From the NCBI GenBank assembly GCA_030156945.1, contig JASGLT010000018.1, positions 1 through 40,849 of the forward strand: a DNA stretch of 40,849 nt. The letters run 5' to 3'. The position numbers were made by a program, and so were the translations under genes. The stretch is from Thermococcaceae archaeon. Its GTDB lineage: Archaea; Methanobacteriota_B; Thermococci; Thermococcales; Thermococcaceae. The notes under the pieces are model-generated. The model did not search any database. It saw only the letters and a list, made by a program, of their open reading frames with translations, and was not told where the DNA came from. Shown here one piece after another: positions 1 through 9,481 of this stretch (position 1 is the first letter of the stretch; each line of letters starts with the position of its first letter).

Positions 1-1006
1 CTTCCCCGAGGAGGGGAAGTTCAACGAGGATGCCTTCAACCGCTATAGGGAGATCATTGAACTCCTGCTTGAGAAGGGAGTTACTCCAAACGTTACCCTG
101 CACCACTTCACCTCCCCGCGCTGGTTCATGGAGAAGGGGGGCTTCCTGAAGGAGGAGAACCTCAAGTACTGGGAGGAGTACGTGGATAAAGCCGCGGAGC
201 TCCTCAAGGGCGTGAAACTCGTGGCTACCTTCAACGAACCGATGGAGATGATAATAGAGGGCTATCTGACAGGCAACTGGCCGCCGTTCCTGCGGAACGC
301 TGAAAAGGCCTTTACCGCTGAGGCGAACATCCTGAACGCTCACAGGATTGCCTACGAGGTTTTGAGCGGCGAGTTCAAAGTAGGAGTCGTGAAAAGCTCC
401 CCGCTGATAAGACCGATATCGCCCGAGTTCAGGGAGGTTGCAGGGGAAGTGGACAACCTCCAGAACTGGTACTTTCTGAATGCAATCTTCTCCGGCGAGC
501 TTGTGACGCCTTTCGGTACCGTGAGGACGGGAGAAAGCGATGCAGACTTCATAGGAGTGAACTACTACACCCTCCACCTCATCGGGGACGTTAGCCCGGT
601 CGAAGGCCTCTACCGCTACGAGTTCGGCGGGTACGGGAGGACGCAGATGGGCTGGAAAATCTACCCGGAGGGAATTTACGAGGTCCTGAAAAGGGCCTCA
701 GGATACGGAAGGCCGCTCTACGTCACGGAAAACGGAATAGCAACGCTGAACGATAGCGAGAGAGTGGACTTCATAGCAAGACACCTGCACCAGGTGTGGA
801 GGGCGATTGAGGACGGAGTGAATGTAAGGGGCTACTTCTACTGGTCGCTCATGGACAATTACGAGTGGGACAAGGGCTTCGAGCCCAGGTTTGGGCTGAT
901 AGAGGTGGACTTCGAGACATTAGAGAGAAGACCGAGGAAGAGTGCTTACTTCTACGGGGAGATAGCGAGGGAGAAGAAAGTTGAGCTGGCCCTCCCAGGA
1001 AAATAA
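1..1006 (+). CDS. GH1 family beta-glycosidase (5' truncated by window edge)
   Basis: Family 1 glycoside hydrolase that cleaves beta-linked glucosides or mannosides by a retaining mechanism. The open frame runs from base 2, so the N-terminus lies outside the window; 334 residues are visible. The general acid/base glutamate sits in ATFNEPM (visible residue 79) and the nucleophile in YVTENG (visible residue 243). The sequence strongly resembles the short (about 423 aa) membrane-associated beta-glucosidase type of Pyrococcus horikoshii, rather than the longer CelB type, so roughly 75-85 residues are missing. It converges with the TPR gene, with only 7 bases between the stop codons. Family is certain; substrate is inferred. 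Confidence 0.93.
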   Translation, partial: FPEEGKFNEDAFNRYREIIELLLEKGVTPNVTLHHFTSPRWFMEKGGFLKEENLKYWEEYVDKAAELLKGVKLVATFNEPMEMIIEGYLTGNWPPFLRNAEKAFTAEANILNAHRIAYEVLSGEFKVGVVKSSPLIRPISPEFREVAGEVDNLQNWYFLNAIFSGELVTPFGTVRTGESDADFIGVNYYTLHLIGDVSPVEGLYRYEFGGYGRTQMGWKIYPEGIYEVLKRASGYGRPLYVTENGIATLNDSERVDFIARHLHQVWRAIEDGVNVRGYFYWSLMDNYEWDKGFEPRFGLIEVDFETLERRPRKSAYFYGEIAREKKVELALPGK

Positions 1007-1013
1007 GGAAAGT

Positions 1014-1973
1014 TCAGAGCTCGGCCTCACCGAGCAGTTCAAGGAGGTCGAGCAACCTGGGGTCTTTTACCTTTTCAATGGCTTCTTTCGCTTCTTCAAG
1101 CTCTATTTCGCCGTCTTTGTAGAGTGCTATCGCCTTAACTGCCCTAAAGAAGTCGGAAAGTTCCGGAAGGGCCTCTGCAAACATGTCAGCGTTCAGGTAA
1201 ACCATTTCGAACTCATCGTCGAGGAAGAGCTGCCAGAACACGTCAATGAGGGCATCGAAGGCCACATCGAAGTACTCGGTATTCCTGGCCTCCAGGAGGG
1301 CGTATAGGCATTCCTGCAGGGCAGCATCGTAGTTCTCCTCTTCCTCAAAAATCTCCTCAAATGACAGGTGAATTTCGGCGAGTAGTTTGTGTTTCCCCTC
1401 CGCCTTCGGAATAACCCCGGCGAGGATTGCCTTTGCTTTGTACTGGTCTCCCATCTCAAAGGTCAGGTACCCTATGTAGACCTCAACGTGCAGGACATCC
1501 TCCTCCCTTCCGAGCTCTTCATATATTTCCTTGGCCTTGTTCATGAGCTCAATGGCCTTTTCGTACTCCTGAAGCTCCTCGTGGATGAGAGCCATGTTGT
1601 AGTATATGAGGGCGATGTTCTCCTTGTTGCCCTTCTCGGTCTCCTCCTCCAAGAGACCGCGGTACATTGCCAGGCTCTTCTCAAGCTCCCCGAGGAGATA
1701 GTAGAGGTCTGCCAAGTGGAACTTAACCTCAAACGTATCAAGCTCCTCCGCGAGCTTCTCGAACTCGCTTATTTTGTCCACTTCCAGGAGCTCGTGCGCA
1801 TAGTACACAACGAGCTTGTAAAGCTCGAAATCCTTGCACTCCAGCGCAAGTTTTTCGGCCTTCTCAAGGGCTTCAGCGAGTTCCTCATCACTCAGCTCAT
1901 CCACCTTGTAGTAGAGCAGGCGTGCAAGTTTCTTGCAGTCCCTTTCCTCTATAGCCTTGAGTATTTCCTCCAT
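1014..1973 (-). CDS. tetratricopeptide repeat protein
   Basis: A 319-residue, very acidic, all-helical protein with at least four TPR-like helix pairs in its middle and C-terminal parts; examples are the stretches around NIALIYYNMALIHEELQEYE and VLHVEVYIGYLTFEMGDQYK. TPRs are scaffolds for protein-protein contacts. No catalytic domain, signal peptide or membrane segment is visible, so it is probably a cytoplasmic adaptor; its partners cannot be told. A TATA-like element (CGTTAAATAG, about 2009-2018) and GGGGTG upstream of ATG 1973 support this start. It is divergently oriented to rnz and looks monocistronic. Confidence 0.85.
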   Translation of the reverse strand: MEEILKAIEERDCKKLARLLYYKVDELSDEELAEALEKAEKLALECKDFELYKLVVYYAHELLEVDKISEFEKLAEELDTFEVKFHLADLYYLLGELEKSLAMYRGLLEEETEKGNKENIALIYYNMALIHEELQEYEKAIELMNKAKEIYEELGREEDVLHVEVYIGYLTFEMGDQYKAKAILAGVIPKAEGKHKLLAEIHLSFEEIFEEEENYDAALQECLYALLEARNTEYFDVAFDALIDVFWQLFLDDEFEMVYLNADMFAEALPELSDFFRAVKAIALYKDGEIELEEAKEAIEKVKDPRLLDLLELLGEAEL

Positions 1974-2106
1974 CGCCTTAACACCCCAACAGAATAAGGC
2001 CGAGAAACTATTTAACGCTTTGGTTCAAAATGAATGAAGAGGGCTAACGCCTCCTCAGGATAAGAATCAGCGGTGGAGTTTTAAGGCGTTTGGGAGAGTT
2101 TGTAAC

Positions 2107-3051
2107 ATGCTCGAAGTCTTCTTCCTCGGCACCGGGGGCATAATGCCAACGCGAGAAAGGAACGTCCCAGCCATAGCTCTCCGCTACAAGGGCGAGATAA
2201 TCCTCTTCGATGCGGGAGAGGGCACGATAAGGCAGATGAACACTGCAAAGCTCAGCCCGATGAAGGTTGACAAAATTTTCGTCACCCACTTCCACGGCGA
2301 CCACTACCTTGGAATTCCGGCTTTAATCCAGACGATGAACCTCTGGGACAGGGAAAAGCCGCTCCACATCTACGGGCCGAAGTACACCTTCGAATTCGTT
2401 CAAAACCTTCTGAACAGCGGCTTCTTCAGGCCGGGCTTTGAGGTTCACGTCCACGAGCTTGGGGAGACGAGGCTGAAGTTCGGAGACTACGAGATATGGA
2501 GCTTCAAGGTCGAGCACGGAGTTCCAGCTTTGGGGTACGTATTCAAGGAGAAGGATAAGAGGGGAAAGTTTCTGAAGGAAAAGCTCGAAGAGTACGGGCT
2601 TCAAGAGGGACCAATCCTCGGAAAGCTTGAGAGGGAAGGTAAAATCGAGTGGAACGGCCAGATAATCCGTCTTGAAGACGTTACAGGACCGAGGAGAAAG
2701 GGCATAAAGATCGTCTACACCGGCGACACAGAGCCGTGTGATAGGGTGAGGCTTTTCGCTGAAAAAGCCGACATGCTGATCCATGAGGCGACTTATTTGA
2801 ACTCGGATGACAGAGGAGAAAGCTACCACTCAACAGTTGAAGAAGCATGCGACACAGCCCGGAGGGCAAAGGTGAAGCTTCTGGCGCTCTTCCACAGGGC
2901 CTTCCGCTACAGCTACGATGAGTACGCGAGAGAAGCCTCCAGAATATGCGAGAGCCTGGGAATGAACTTCCTAATCCCGAGGGATTTCGACGTCATAACA
3001 TTCAAATCCGGCTCCTGGGAGCTCAGAAACATCATGGAGGAGAGAGGATGA
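2107..3051 (+). CDS. rnz: ribonuclease Z (tRNA 3' endonuclease)
   Basis: Metallo-beta-lactamase-fold endonuclease that removes 3' trailers from precursor tRNAs. The 314-residue protein has the metal motif HFHGDH at residues 61-66, His137 in VEHGVPALGYVF, Asp207 in YTGDT, and further ligands near IHEAT (His226) and LFHRAF (His263). The stretch around residues 160-185 is where the substrate-gripping flexible arm lies in this family. A TATA-like GTTTTAAGG at 2078-2086 puts transcription start almost at ATG 2107, and no Shine-Dalgarno sequence is seen, so the mRNA is probably leaderless. The stop overlaps the next gene's start (ATGA). Confidence 0.95.
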   Translation: MLEVFFLGTGGIMPTRERNVPAIALRYKGEIILFDAGEGTIRQMNTAKLSPMKVDKIFVTHFHGDHYLGIPALIQTMNLWDREKPLHIYGPKYTFEFVQNLLNSGFFRPGFEVHVHELGETRLKFGDYEIWSFKVEHGVPALGYVFKEKDKRGKFLKEKLEEYGLQEGPILGKLEREGKIEWNGQIIRLEDVTGPRRKGIKIVYTGDTEPCDRVRLFAEKADMLIHEATYLNSDDRGESYHSTVEEACDTARRAKVKLLALFHRAFRYSYDEYAREASRICESLGMNFLIPRDFDVITFKSGSWELRNIMEERG

Positions 3052-3713
3052 GTTACCTGCGCTACGTTAAGGTCATAGGGACAATGCACGTCTCCCCCAA
3101 GAGCCGGGATGATGTTATCAGCACCATACTAAACGAGAGGCCCCACGCTGTAGCAGTTGAGCTCGACAGGGCGCGCTTCCTCGCCATGGAATATGGGAAG
3201 GAGATGAGCTTTGAGGAGGCCCTGCGCCTAGGGAGGAGGGGGGTGATAAACTACGCGCTGGCAAAGGTCGAGGAGAAGCTCGGGGAAGAGTTCGGTATGA
3301 AACCGGGAGAGGAGATGAAAGCCGCTATAAGTGCGGCCCAGGCCCTTGGCGTTCCTCTCTATCTCATCGACGAGGACATAAACCTCATTCTATTGAAGAT
3401 AGCTGCCGCTCCTGTAAGGGAAAAGCTCCTGATGGCCCTTGAGGCCCTTGCCGTATTTTTACCCCTGAAACCAGGCGAGGAAATGCCAGACCCCATGAGC
3501 GAGTACCGGACGATGATGCTTCAGTTCAAAAGGAGGTACCCCTACCTCTACCACGTTCTCGTGGAGGAGAGGAACGAGGTGATGGCACGCAACTTAATCC
3601 AAATCGTCAGAGGGCTTAAACAGAGGGGAATCAAGAGGCCAAAGGTCATTGCCGTCGTTGGGCTCGGCCACAAGCCAGGAATAGAACGGATTCTCGATAG
3701 AATCAGGGAGTGA
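3048..3713 (+). CDS. TraB/PrgY-GumN family protein
   Basis: A 221-residue TraB-domain protein. The N-terminal GTMHVS motif (residues 11-16) and the C-terminal GLGHKPGIERIL segment are family hallmarks; bacterial members include PrgY (pheromone shutdown) and TIKI-like metalloproteases. The frame is open further upstream, but ATG 3048 is chosen because it overlaps the rnz stop by 4 bases (ATGA) and has GGAGAGAGG just before it. No clear membrane segment is present, unlike longer archaeal TraB proteins. The archaeal role is unknown; co-transcription with RNase Z is likely but says little about function. Confidence 0.85.
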   Translation: MSYLRYVKVIGTMHVSPKSRDDVISTILNERPHAVAVELDRARFLAMEYGKEMSFEEALRLGRRGVINYALAKVEEKLGEEFGMKPGEEMKAAISAAQALGVPLYLIDEDINLILLKIAAAPVREKLLMALEALAVFLPLKPGEEMPDPMSEYRTMMLQFKRRYPYLYHVLVEERNEVMARNLIQIVRGLKQRGIKRPKVIAVVGLGHKPGIERILDRIRE

Positions 3714-3763
3714 AGTTACGTTAGGTTTATATTTGGAAACTCATAGACTCAGTGGGGATTACC

Positions 3764-3943
3764 ATGAAGGAAAGGCTCGAGAAGATGCTTAACGTGGAAA
3801 TACTGGAGATTGAAGAGACAGAGGATAAGGTTACCGTATACGTGCCCGCCGATAAGGTTAGAATCGCGGTTGGGAGTGGCGGGGCGGCTGTTAAGGCTGC
3901 GGAGCTCGTTATTGGGAAGAAGATTGAAGTAAAGGCCAAGTGA
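3764..3943 (+). CDS. small KH-domain (NusA-like) RNA-binding protein
   Basis: A 59-residue basic protein whose second half (from VTVYVPADKVRIAVGSGG) looks like a KH fold with a G-x-G-G loop followed by an amphipathic helix and GKKIEV strand, as in NusA KH domains. It probably binds single-stranded RNA; the target is unknown. A TATA box (TTTATATTT, 3726-3734) predicts a start near 3757, so the upstream in-frame GTG at 3752 is excluded and ATG 3764 chosen. It is apparently monocistronic, just after the TraB gene. Confidence 0.75.
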   Translation: MKERLEKMLNVEILEIEETEDKVTVYVPADKVRIAVGSGGAAVKAAELVIGKKIEVKAK

Positions 3944-4019
3944 AGTAATTTCAGCTCCTAAAAACTCCCCAAGACCAAATTTTGCACCCCTACCTCATCC
4001 CCTTTCTTCTCACAATGCA

Positions 4020-4057
4020 TAACACCAAAAGTGATACAAAAACCAAAAAGTTAAATA
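4020..4057 (+). promoter_or_regulatory. pgiA promoter with imperfect Thermococcales glycolytic motif
   Basis: TAACAC-CAAAA-GTGATA at 4020-4036 matches the glycolytic motif TATCAC-N5-GTGATA at 11 of 12 defined positions. A TATA box (TTAAATA, 4051-4057) follows 14 bases later. The motif is the known operator of the sugar regulator Tgr/TrmBL1. Lying upstream of TATA, it would suit activation, by analogy with described gluconeogenic promoters. Confidence 0.7.
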
Positions 4058-4091
4058 GCCCTTCACCAATTTTCTGAGGGTGATGGTGATG

Positions 4092-4658
4092 ATGTACAAA
4101 AAGCCCCTTGGAGTGAATATAGACCTCGAGACCGGAGTAATCCCAGGAGCTAAGAAGCTCGTGAGGAGGCTCGACAGCCTAAAAGGATACTTCCTGGATG
4201 AAAGGGCGTACAACGAGCTCCTCAAGGAGAACCCAGTTGTCTACGAGGTTTACGCCGTCGAGCAGGAGGAAAATGAGGGCGACCTCAACTTCGCAACCAC
4301 AGTCCTCTACCCGGGCAAAGTCGGTAAGGAGTTCTTCTTCACGAAGGGCCACTTCCACTCTAAGCCCGACAGGGCCGAGATATACTACGGCATAAAGGGC
4401 AGGGGAGGAATGCTCCTCCAGACACCGGAGGGCGAGGCTGAGTGGATTCCGATGGGGCCTGGAACGGTGGTCTACGTTCCACCCTACTGGGCGCACAGAA
4501 CCGTCAACACCGGTGACGAGCCTTTCATCTTCCTCGCGATATATCCGGCAGATGCAGGGCACGACTACGGCACTATAGCGGAGAAGGGCTTTTCAAAGAT
4601 AGTCATCGAGGAGAACGGCGAAGTTAAGGTCGTTGACAACCCGCGCTGGAAGGATTGA
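4092..4658 (+). CDS. pgiA: glucose-6-phosphate isomerase, archaeal cupin type
   Basis: Metal-dependent cupin isomerase interconverting glucose 6-phosphate and fructose 6-phosphate in the modified Embden-Meyerhof pathway and gluconeogenesis. It is unrelated to the bacterial/eukaryotic enzyme. The 188-residue protein has metal ligands His87 and His89 (GHFHS), Glu96 and His135 (WAHRTV), and aligns along its length with my recollection of the P. furiosus enzyme. Several in-frame GTG/ATG codons precede ATG 4092. This ATG is preferred because GAGGGTGAT lies 7 bases upstream and the protein then begins MYKKP, as in relatives. Its product feeds the mannosylglycerate operon downstream. Confidence 0.96.
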   Translation: MYKKPLGVNIDLETGVIPGAKKLVRRLDSLKGYFLDERAYNELLKENPVVYEVYAVEQEENEGDLNFATTVLYPGKVGKEFFFTKGHFHSKPDRAEIYYGIKGRGGMLLQTPEGEAEWIPMGPGTVVYVPPYWAHRTVNTGDEPFIFLAIYPADAGHDYGTIAEKGFSKIVIEENGEVKVVDNPRWKD

Positions 4659-4685
4659 ATCGCCCAACCACAACCCTTTTAATTC

Positions 4686-6080
<1,395 letters not shown>

Positions 6081-6103
6081 TCAAAAACTTTTTATCCCTC
6101 TTT

Positions 6104-6114
6104 GCTTAAATTTT
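6104..6114 (+). promoter_or_regulatory. promoter of the mannosylglycerate operon
   Basis: TATA-like GCTTAAATTTT lies about 50 bases before the TTG start of mpgS and predicts transcription start near 6136. No glycolytic motif is seen here, so this operon is probably regulated differently from pgiA and glkA, perhaps by salt or heat. Confidence 0.6.
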
Positions 6115-6161
6115 TTTGGTGTTTCGTTTTAATCACCGAATAACACTCGGAGGTGGTTCTA

Positions 6162-7343
6162 TTGCTTTTGGAGGCTCCAGTTTATAAGGAACTCCTCGGA
6201 GCTGTTGAGATATACGAGGTTCAGAAGGTTATAAAGCTCGACAGCGAGACGAGAGATATAGGAAGCTTCACGGTGATAAACGTTCCAAGGGAGGACATCT
6301 ACAAAACCCTCGAGGAGATGGCCATAGTCGTCCCAATGAAGGACGAAAAGCTTCAGCTACTCGACGGGGTTCTAAAGGCCATCCCTCACCAGTGCCCCAT
6401 CATCGTAGTCTCGAACAGCAAGAGGGAGGGCCCAAACCTCTTCAAACAGGAGATAGACCTGATAAAGCACTTCTACAACCTCACCCACTCGAGGATGATC
6501 GTGGTCCACCAGAAGGACCCCGGACTGGGTAAGGCCTTCGAGGAAACCGGATACACTGCAATCCTCGATGAAAACGGGACCGTGAGAGACGGAAAGGGCG
6601 AGGGGATGATAACGGGGATCCTCCTTGCAAAAGCCCTGGGCGCCAAGTACGTTGGCTTCGTTGATGCCGACAACTACATTCCTGGAGCTGTTAACGAGTA
6701 CGTGAAGGACTACGCAGCGGGCTTCCTCATGAGTGAGAGCGAATACACGATGGTAAGGCTTAGCTGGAGGCACAAGCCCAAGGTTACCACGAGGGGGCTG
6801 TACTTCAGGAAGTGGGGCAGGGTAAGCGAGATAACCAACAGGTACATGAACTCCCTTTTCGGCGTCGCAACGAACTTCGAGACGAGCATAATTGCCACGG
6901 GTAACGCTGGAGAACACGCCATGACACTCAAACTGGCAGAGATAATGCCCTTCTCAACCGGCTACTCCATAGAACCCTACGAGCTCGTCTACCTCTTCGA
7001 GACGTTCGGGGAGTGGGGCAGCGACAGGCACAGTGAAGTCTACGACCAGGGAATAGAGATATTCCAGATAGAGACCCTGAATCCCCACCTCCACGAGGAC
7101 AAGGGGCAGGAGCACGTCAAGCAGATGATACTGAGCTCCCTTGGGACAATATTCCACTCAAAGCTCGCCACGGAGACGATCAGGAAGAACATCCTCGAGG
7201 AGCTCAGGATACACGGTTTGCTCAAAGAGGGAGAAGAGCCACCCAGACCGCTCGTGATGCCGCCAATAGAGGACGTTGACGTTAAGAAGTGGATGGAAGT
7301 TCTTGAGGAGGAATCCGACACGCTCCTTAAGTTTGAGGTGTAA
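6162..7343 (+). CDS. mpgS: mannosyl-3-phosphoglycerate synthase
   Basis: Glycosyltransferase joining GDP-mannose and 3-phosphoglycerate to mannosyl-3-phosphoglycerate, the committed step to the compatible solute mannosylglycerate. The protein has 393 residues, like the P. horikoshii enzyme. The metal/nucleotide motif DADN is at residues 168-171, preceded by KGEGM and followed by [16 protein letters not shown] at 6153 lies inside the GGAGGTG ribosome binding site. The TTG at 6162, 6 bases after it, gives the conserved start MLLEAPV and is preferred. First gene of a four-gene operon; mpgP follows after 2 bases. Confidence 0.95.
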   Translation: MLLEAPVYKELLGAVEIYEVQKVIKLDSETRDIGSFTVINVPREDIYKTLEEMAIVVPMKDEKLQLLDGVLKAIPHQCPIIVVSNSKREGPNLFKQEIDLIKHFYNLTHSRMIVVHQKDPGLGKAFEETGYTAILDENGTVRDGKGEGMITGILLAKALGAKYVGFVDADNYIPGAVNEYVKDYAAGFLMSESEYTMVRLSWRHKPKVTTRGLYFRKWGRVSEITNRYMNSLFGVATNFETSIIATGNAGEHAMTLKLAEIMPFSTGYSIEPYELVYLFETFGEWGSDRHSEVYDQGIEIFQIETLNPHLHEDKGQEHVKQMILSSLGTIFHSKLATETIRKNILEELRIHGLLKEGEEPPRPLVMPPIEDVDVKKWMEVLEEESDTLLKFEV

Positions 7344-7345
7344 CG

Positions 7346-8086
7346 ATGAGACCCAAAAAGATCATCTTCCTCGACCTCGACAAGACCCTCATCGGCGACG
7401 ACTACTCCCCAGAGCCGGCAATGGAGGTCATAAAATCCCTACTCAGAGCTGGCTTTGAGGTAGTCCTGAACTCTTCAAAGACCTTCAGCGAGCAGGAGTA
7501 CTACAGAAGGGCATGGGGTCTCAAAGGGCCCTTTATAGTCGAGAACGGTAGCGGCGTATTCATCCCTGAGGGCTACTTTCCCTTCAGAGTCGATGGGAGG
7601 AGAATTGCCGGGTACCAGGTGATCGAACTCGGAGAACGGTACGAGAGAATAAAGAAGGCCCTCGAGGACATAGCCGAGGAATACGGCCTGAAATACTATG
7701 GAAACTCCACCCTTGAGGAGGTCATGGCGTTCACCGGCCTCCCGAAGGAGCTTGCTAAGCTCGCCATGGACAGGATGTACAGCGAGACCATCTTCAGGTG
7801 GGAGAGGGAGGGATTCCACGAAAAGCTCCTGGGGAAAGGTCTCAGGGTTTCGCGGGGGAGCAGGTTCGTTAACGTCACCGGAGACACCGACAAGGGGAAG
7901 GCGGCAAAGCTGCTCCTCGACCTCTACTCGAAGCTTTACCCCGTTGAGAGCTACGCCGTTGGGGATGGCGAGAACGACTTTCCCCTCTTTGAAGTCGTTG
8001 GGCATGCCTTTATCGTGGGAGGCCTTACTCACCCGAAGGCAAAACGTATAAGGGGCATTGAGGAAGTTCTGGAGGTGATAGAATGA
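7346..8086 (+). CDS. mpgP: mannosyl-3-phosphoglycerate phosphatase
   Basis: HAD-superfamily phosphatase that removes phosphate from mannosyl-3-phosphoglycerate to give mannosylglycerate. The 246-residue protein has the HAD nucleophile motif DLDKT (Asp10 nucleophile, Asp12 acid/base), a cap domain, and the C-terminal metal motif GDGENDFP. It starts 2 bases after the mpgS stop, and its own TGA stop overlaps the manC ATG (ATGA), so translation is probably coupled. Function follows from sequence and from the operon, which matches the order described in P. horikoshii. Confidence 0.95.
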   Translation: MRPKKIIFLDLDKTLIGDDYSPEPAMEVIKSLLRAGFEVVLNSSKTFSEQEYYRRAWGLKGPFIVENGSGVFIPEGYFPFRVDGRRIAGYQVIELGERYERIKKALEDIAEEYGLKYYGNSTLEEVMAFTGLPKELAKLAMDRMYSETIFRWEREGFHEKLLGKGLRVSRGSRFVNVTGDTDKGKAAKLLLDLYSKLYPVESYAVGDGENDFPLFEVVGHAFIVGGLTHPKAKRIRGIEEVLEVIE

Positions 8087-9480
8087 AAACTGTACTCCTC
8101 GCCGGTGGGAAGGGGACGAGGCTCTGGCCGCTGAGCAGGGAGCTGATGCCAAAGCAGTTTGTACGCTTCCTAGACGATGAGAGCCTCTTTCAGAAAACCG
8201 TCGAGAGAGCGCTGCTCTTCTCAAAGCCGAACGAGATCTTCGTGGTTACGAACAGGGAGTACCGCTTCAGGGTTCTCGACGACCTCAGGGAGGCTGGAGT
8301 GGAAATTCCCGAGGACAACATCCTTCTTGAGCCCGTAGGGAAGAACACCCTTCCAGCGATAGTCTGGGCGGCTCTTAAGATCGAGGAGAAGTTTGGTCCC
8401 TCTATCGTAGCCGTACTCCCAAGCGACCACCTGATAGAGACCGGAGAAGCCTACGAGACGGCCTTTAAGAACGCCGAGAGGCTGGCTGAGAGATTCCTCG
8501 TTACGTTCGGCATAAAGCCAACCAGACCCCACACCGGCTACGGCTACATAAAACCCGGCGAGAGGATTGAGGAGGACGGAAGGCTTCTCGGCTACAGGGT
8601 TGACGAGTTCAAGGAAAAGCCAGTCCTCGAAACTGCAAAAAGGTACGTGGAAAGCGGCTACTACTGGAACAGCGGCATGTTCGCGTTCTCAACGTCGCTC
8701 TTCCTTGAGGAAGTGGAAAAACACGCACCTGAGATTCTGGAGGCCTTTGAGTCCAGCTCAAGCATTGAAGAGGCCTACGAGAAAGCCCCCGAGATAAGCA
8801 TAGACTACGGAGTTATGGAGAAAACGGATAAGGCAGCCGTCGTTCCGCTCAACGTTAAGTGGAGCGACCTCGGTAGCTTCGACGCAATCTACGAAGTCCT
8901 TGAAAAGGACGACGACGGGAACGCGATAAGGATCCGCGGGAAGAACGGCTACCACATAGGGGTTAACTCGAAAAACAACCTGATAATGACCGAGAGGCTG
9001 ACAGCCACTGTGGGCGTAAGCGATCTCGTAATAGTGGACACCGGCGATGCCCTCCTAGTTGCCCACAGGGGCGAAACCCAGAAGGTCAAGGAGGTCTACA
9101 AGGCCCTCAAGGAGATGAACGACGAGAGGGCTATCGTGCATAGAACCGCCTACAGGCCCTGGGGAAGCTACACAGTCCTTGAGGAGGGCGACCGCTACAA
9201 GACAAAGCGCCTCACAGTCCTGCCAGGCAAGAGGCTCAGCGTTCAGATGCACTACCACAGGAGCGAGCACTGGGTCGTGGTCAGGGGGACTGCCAGGGTT
9301 CTCGTCGGGGACAAGGAGCTCCTTCTCAGACCTGGCGAGAGCACGTTCATCCCGGCCGGAGTTAAACACCGCCTTGAGAACCCCGGAAAGGTCGTCCTGG
9401 AGGTTATTGAGACCCAGATAGGCGAATACCTCGGGGAAGACGACATAGTCAGGTTCCAAGACGATTTCGGGAGGGGTTGA
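8083..9480 (+). CDS. manC: mannose-1-phosphate guanylyltransferase / mannose-6-phosphate isomerase
   Basis: Bifunctional enzyme of 465 residues. The N-terminal nucleotidyltransferase domain makes GDP-mannose from mannose 1-phosphate and GTP; its signature GGKGTRLWPLSRE-MPKQF is at residues 8-26. The C-terminal type II cupin isomerase domain converts fructose 6-phosphate to mannose 6-phosphate; its metal-binding segment MHYHRSEHW is at residues 389-397 and is followed by FIPAGVKHR. It thus opens the pathway and also supplies the sugar donor for mpgS. Overlaps mpgP by 4 bases and is followed 1 base later by manB. Confidence 0.95.
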   Translation: MKTVLLAGGKGTRLWPLSRELMPKQFVRFLDDESLFQKTVERALLFSKPNEIFVVTNREYRFRVLDDLREAGVEIPEDNILLEPVGKNTLPAIVWAALKIEEKFGPSIVAVLPSDHLIETGEAYETAFKNAERLAERFLVTFGIKPTRPHTGYGYIKPGERIEEDGRLLGYRVDEFKEKPVLETAKRYVESGYYWNSGMFAFSTSLFLEEVEKHAPEILEAFESSSSIEEAYEKAPEISIDYGVMEKTDKAAVVPLNVKWSDLGSFDAIYEVLEKDDDGNAIRIRGKNGYHIGVNSKNNLIMTERLTATVGVSDLVIVDTGDALLVAHRGETQKVKEVYKALKEMNDERAIVHRTAYRPWGSYTVLEEGDRYKTKRLTVLPGKRLSVQMHYHRSEHWVVVRGTARVLVGDKELLLRPGESTFIPAGVKHRLENPGKVVLEVIETQIGEYLGEDDIVRFQDDFGRG

Positions 9481-9481
9481 A

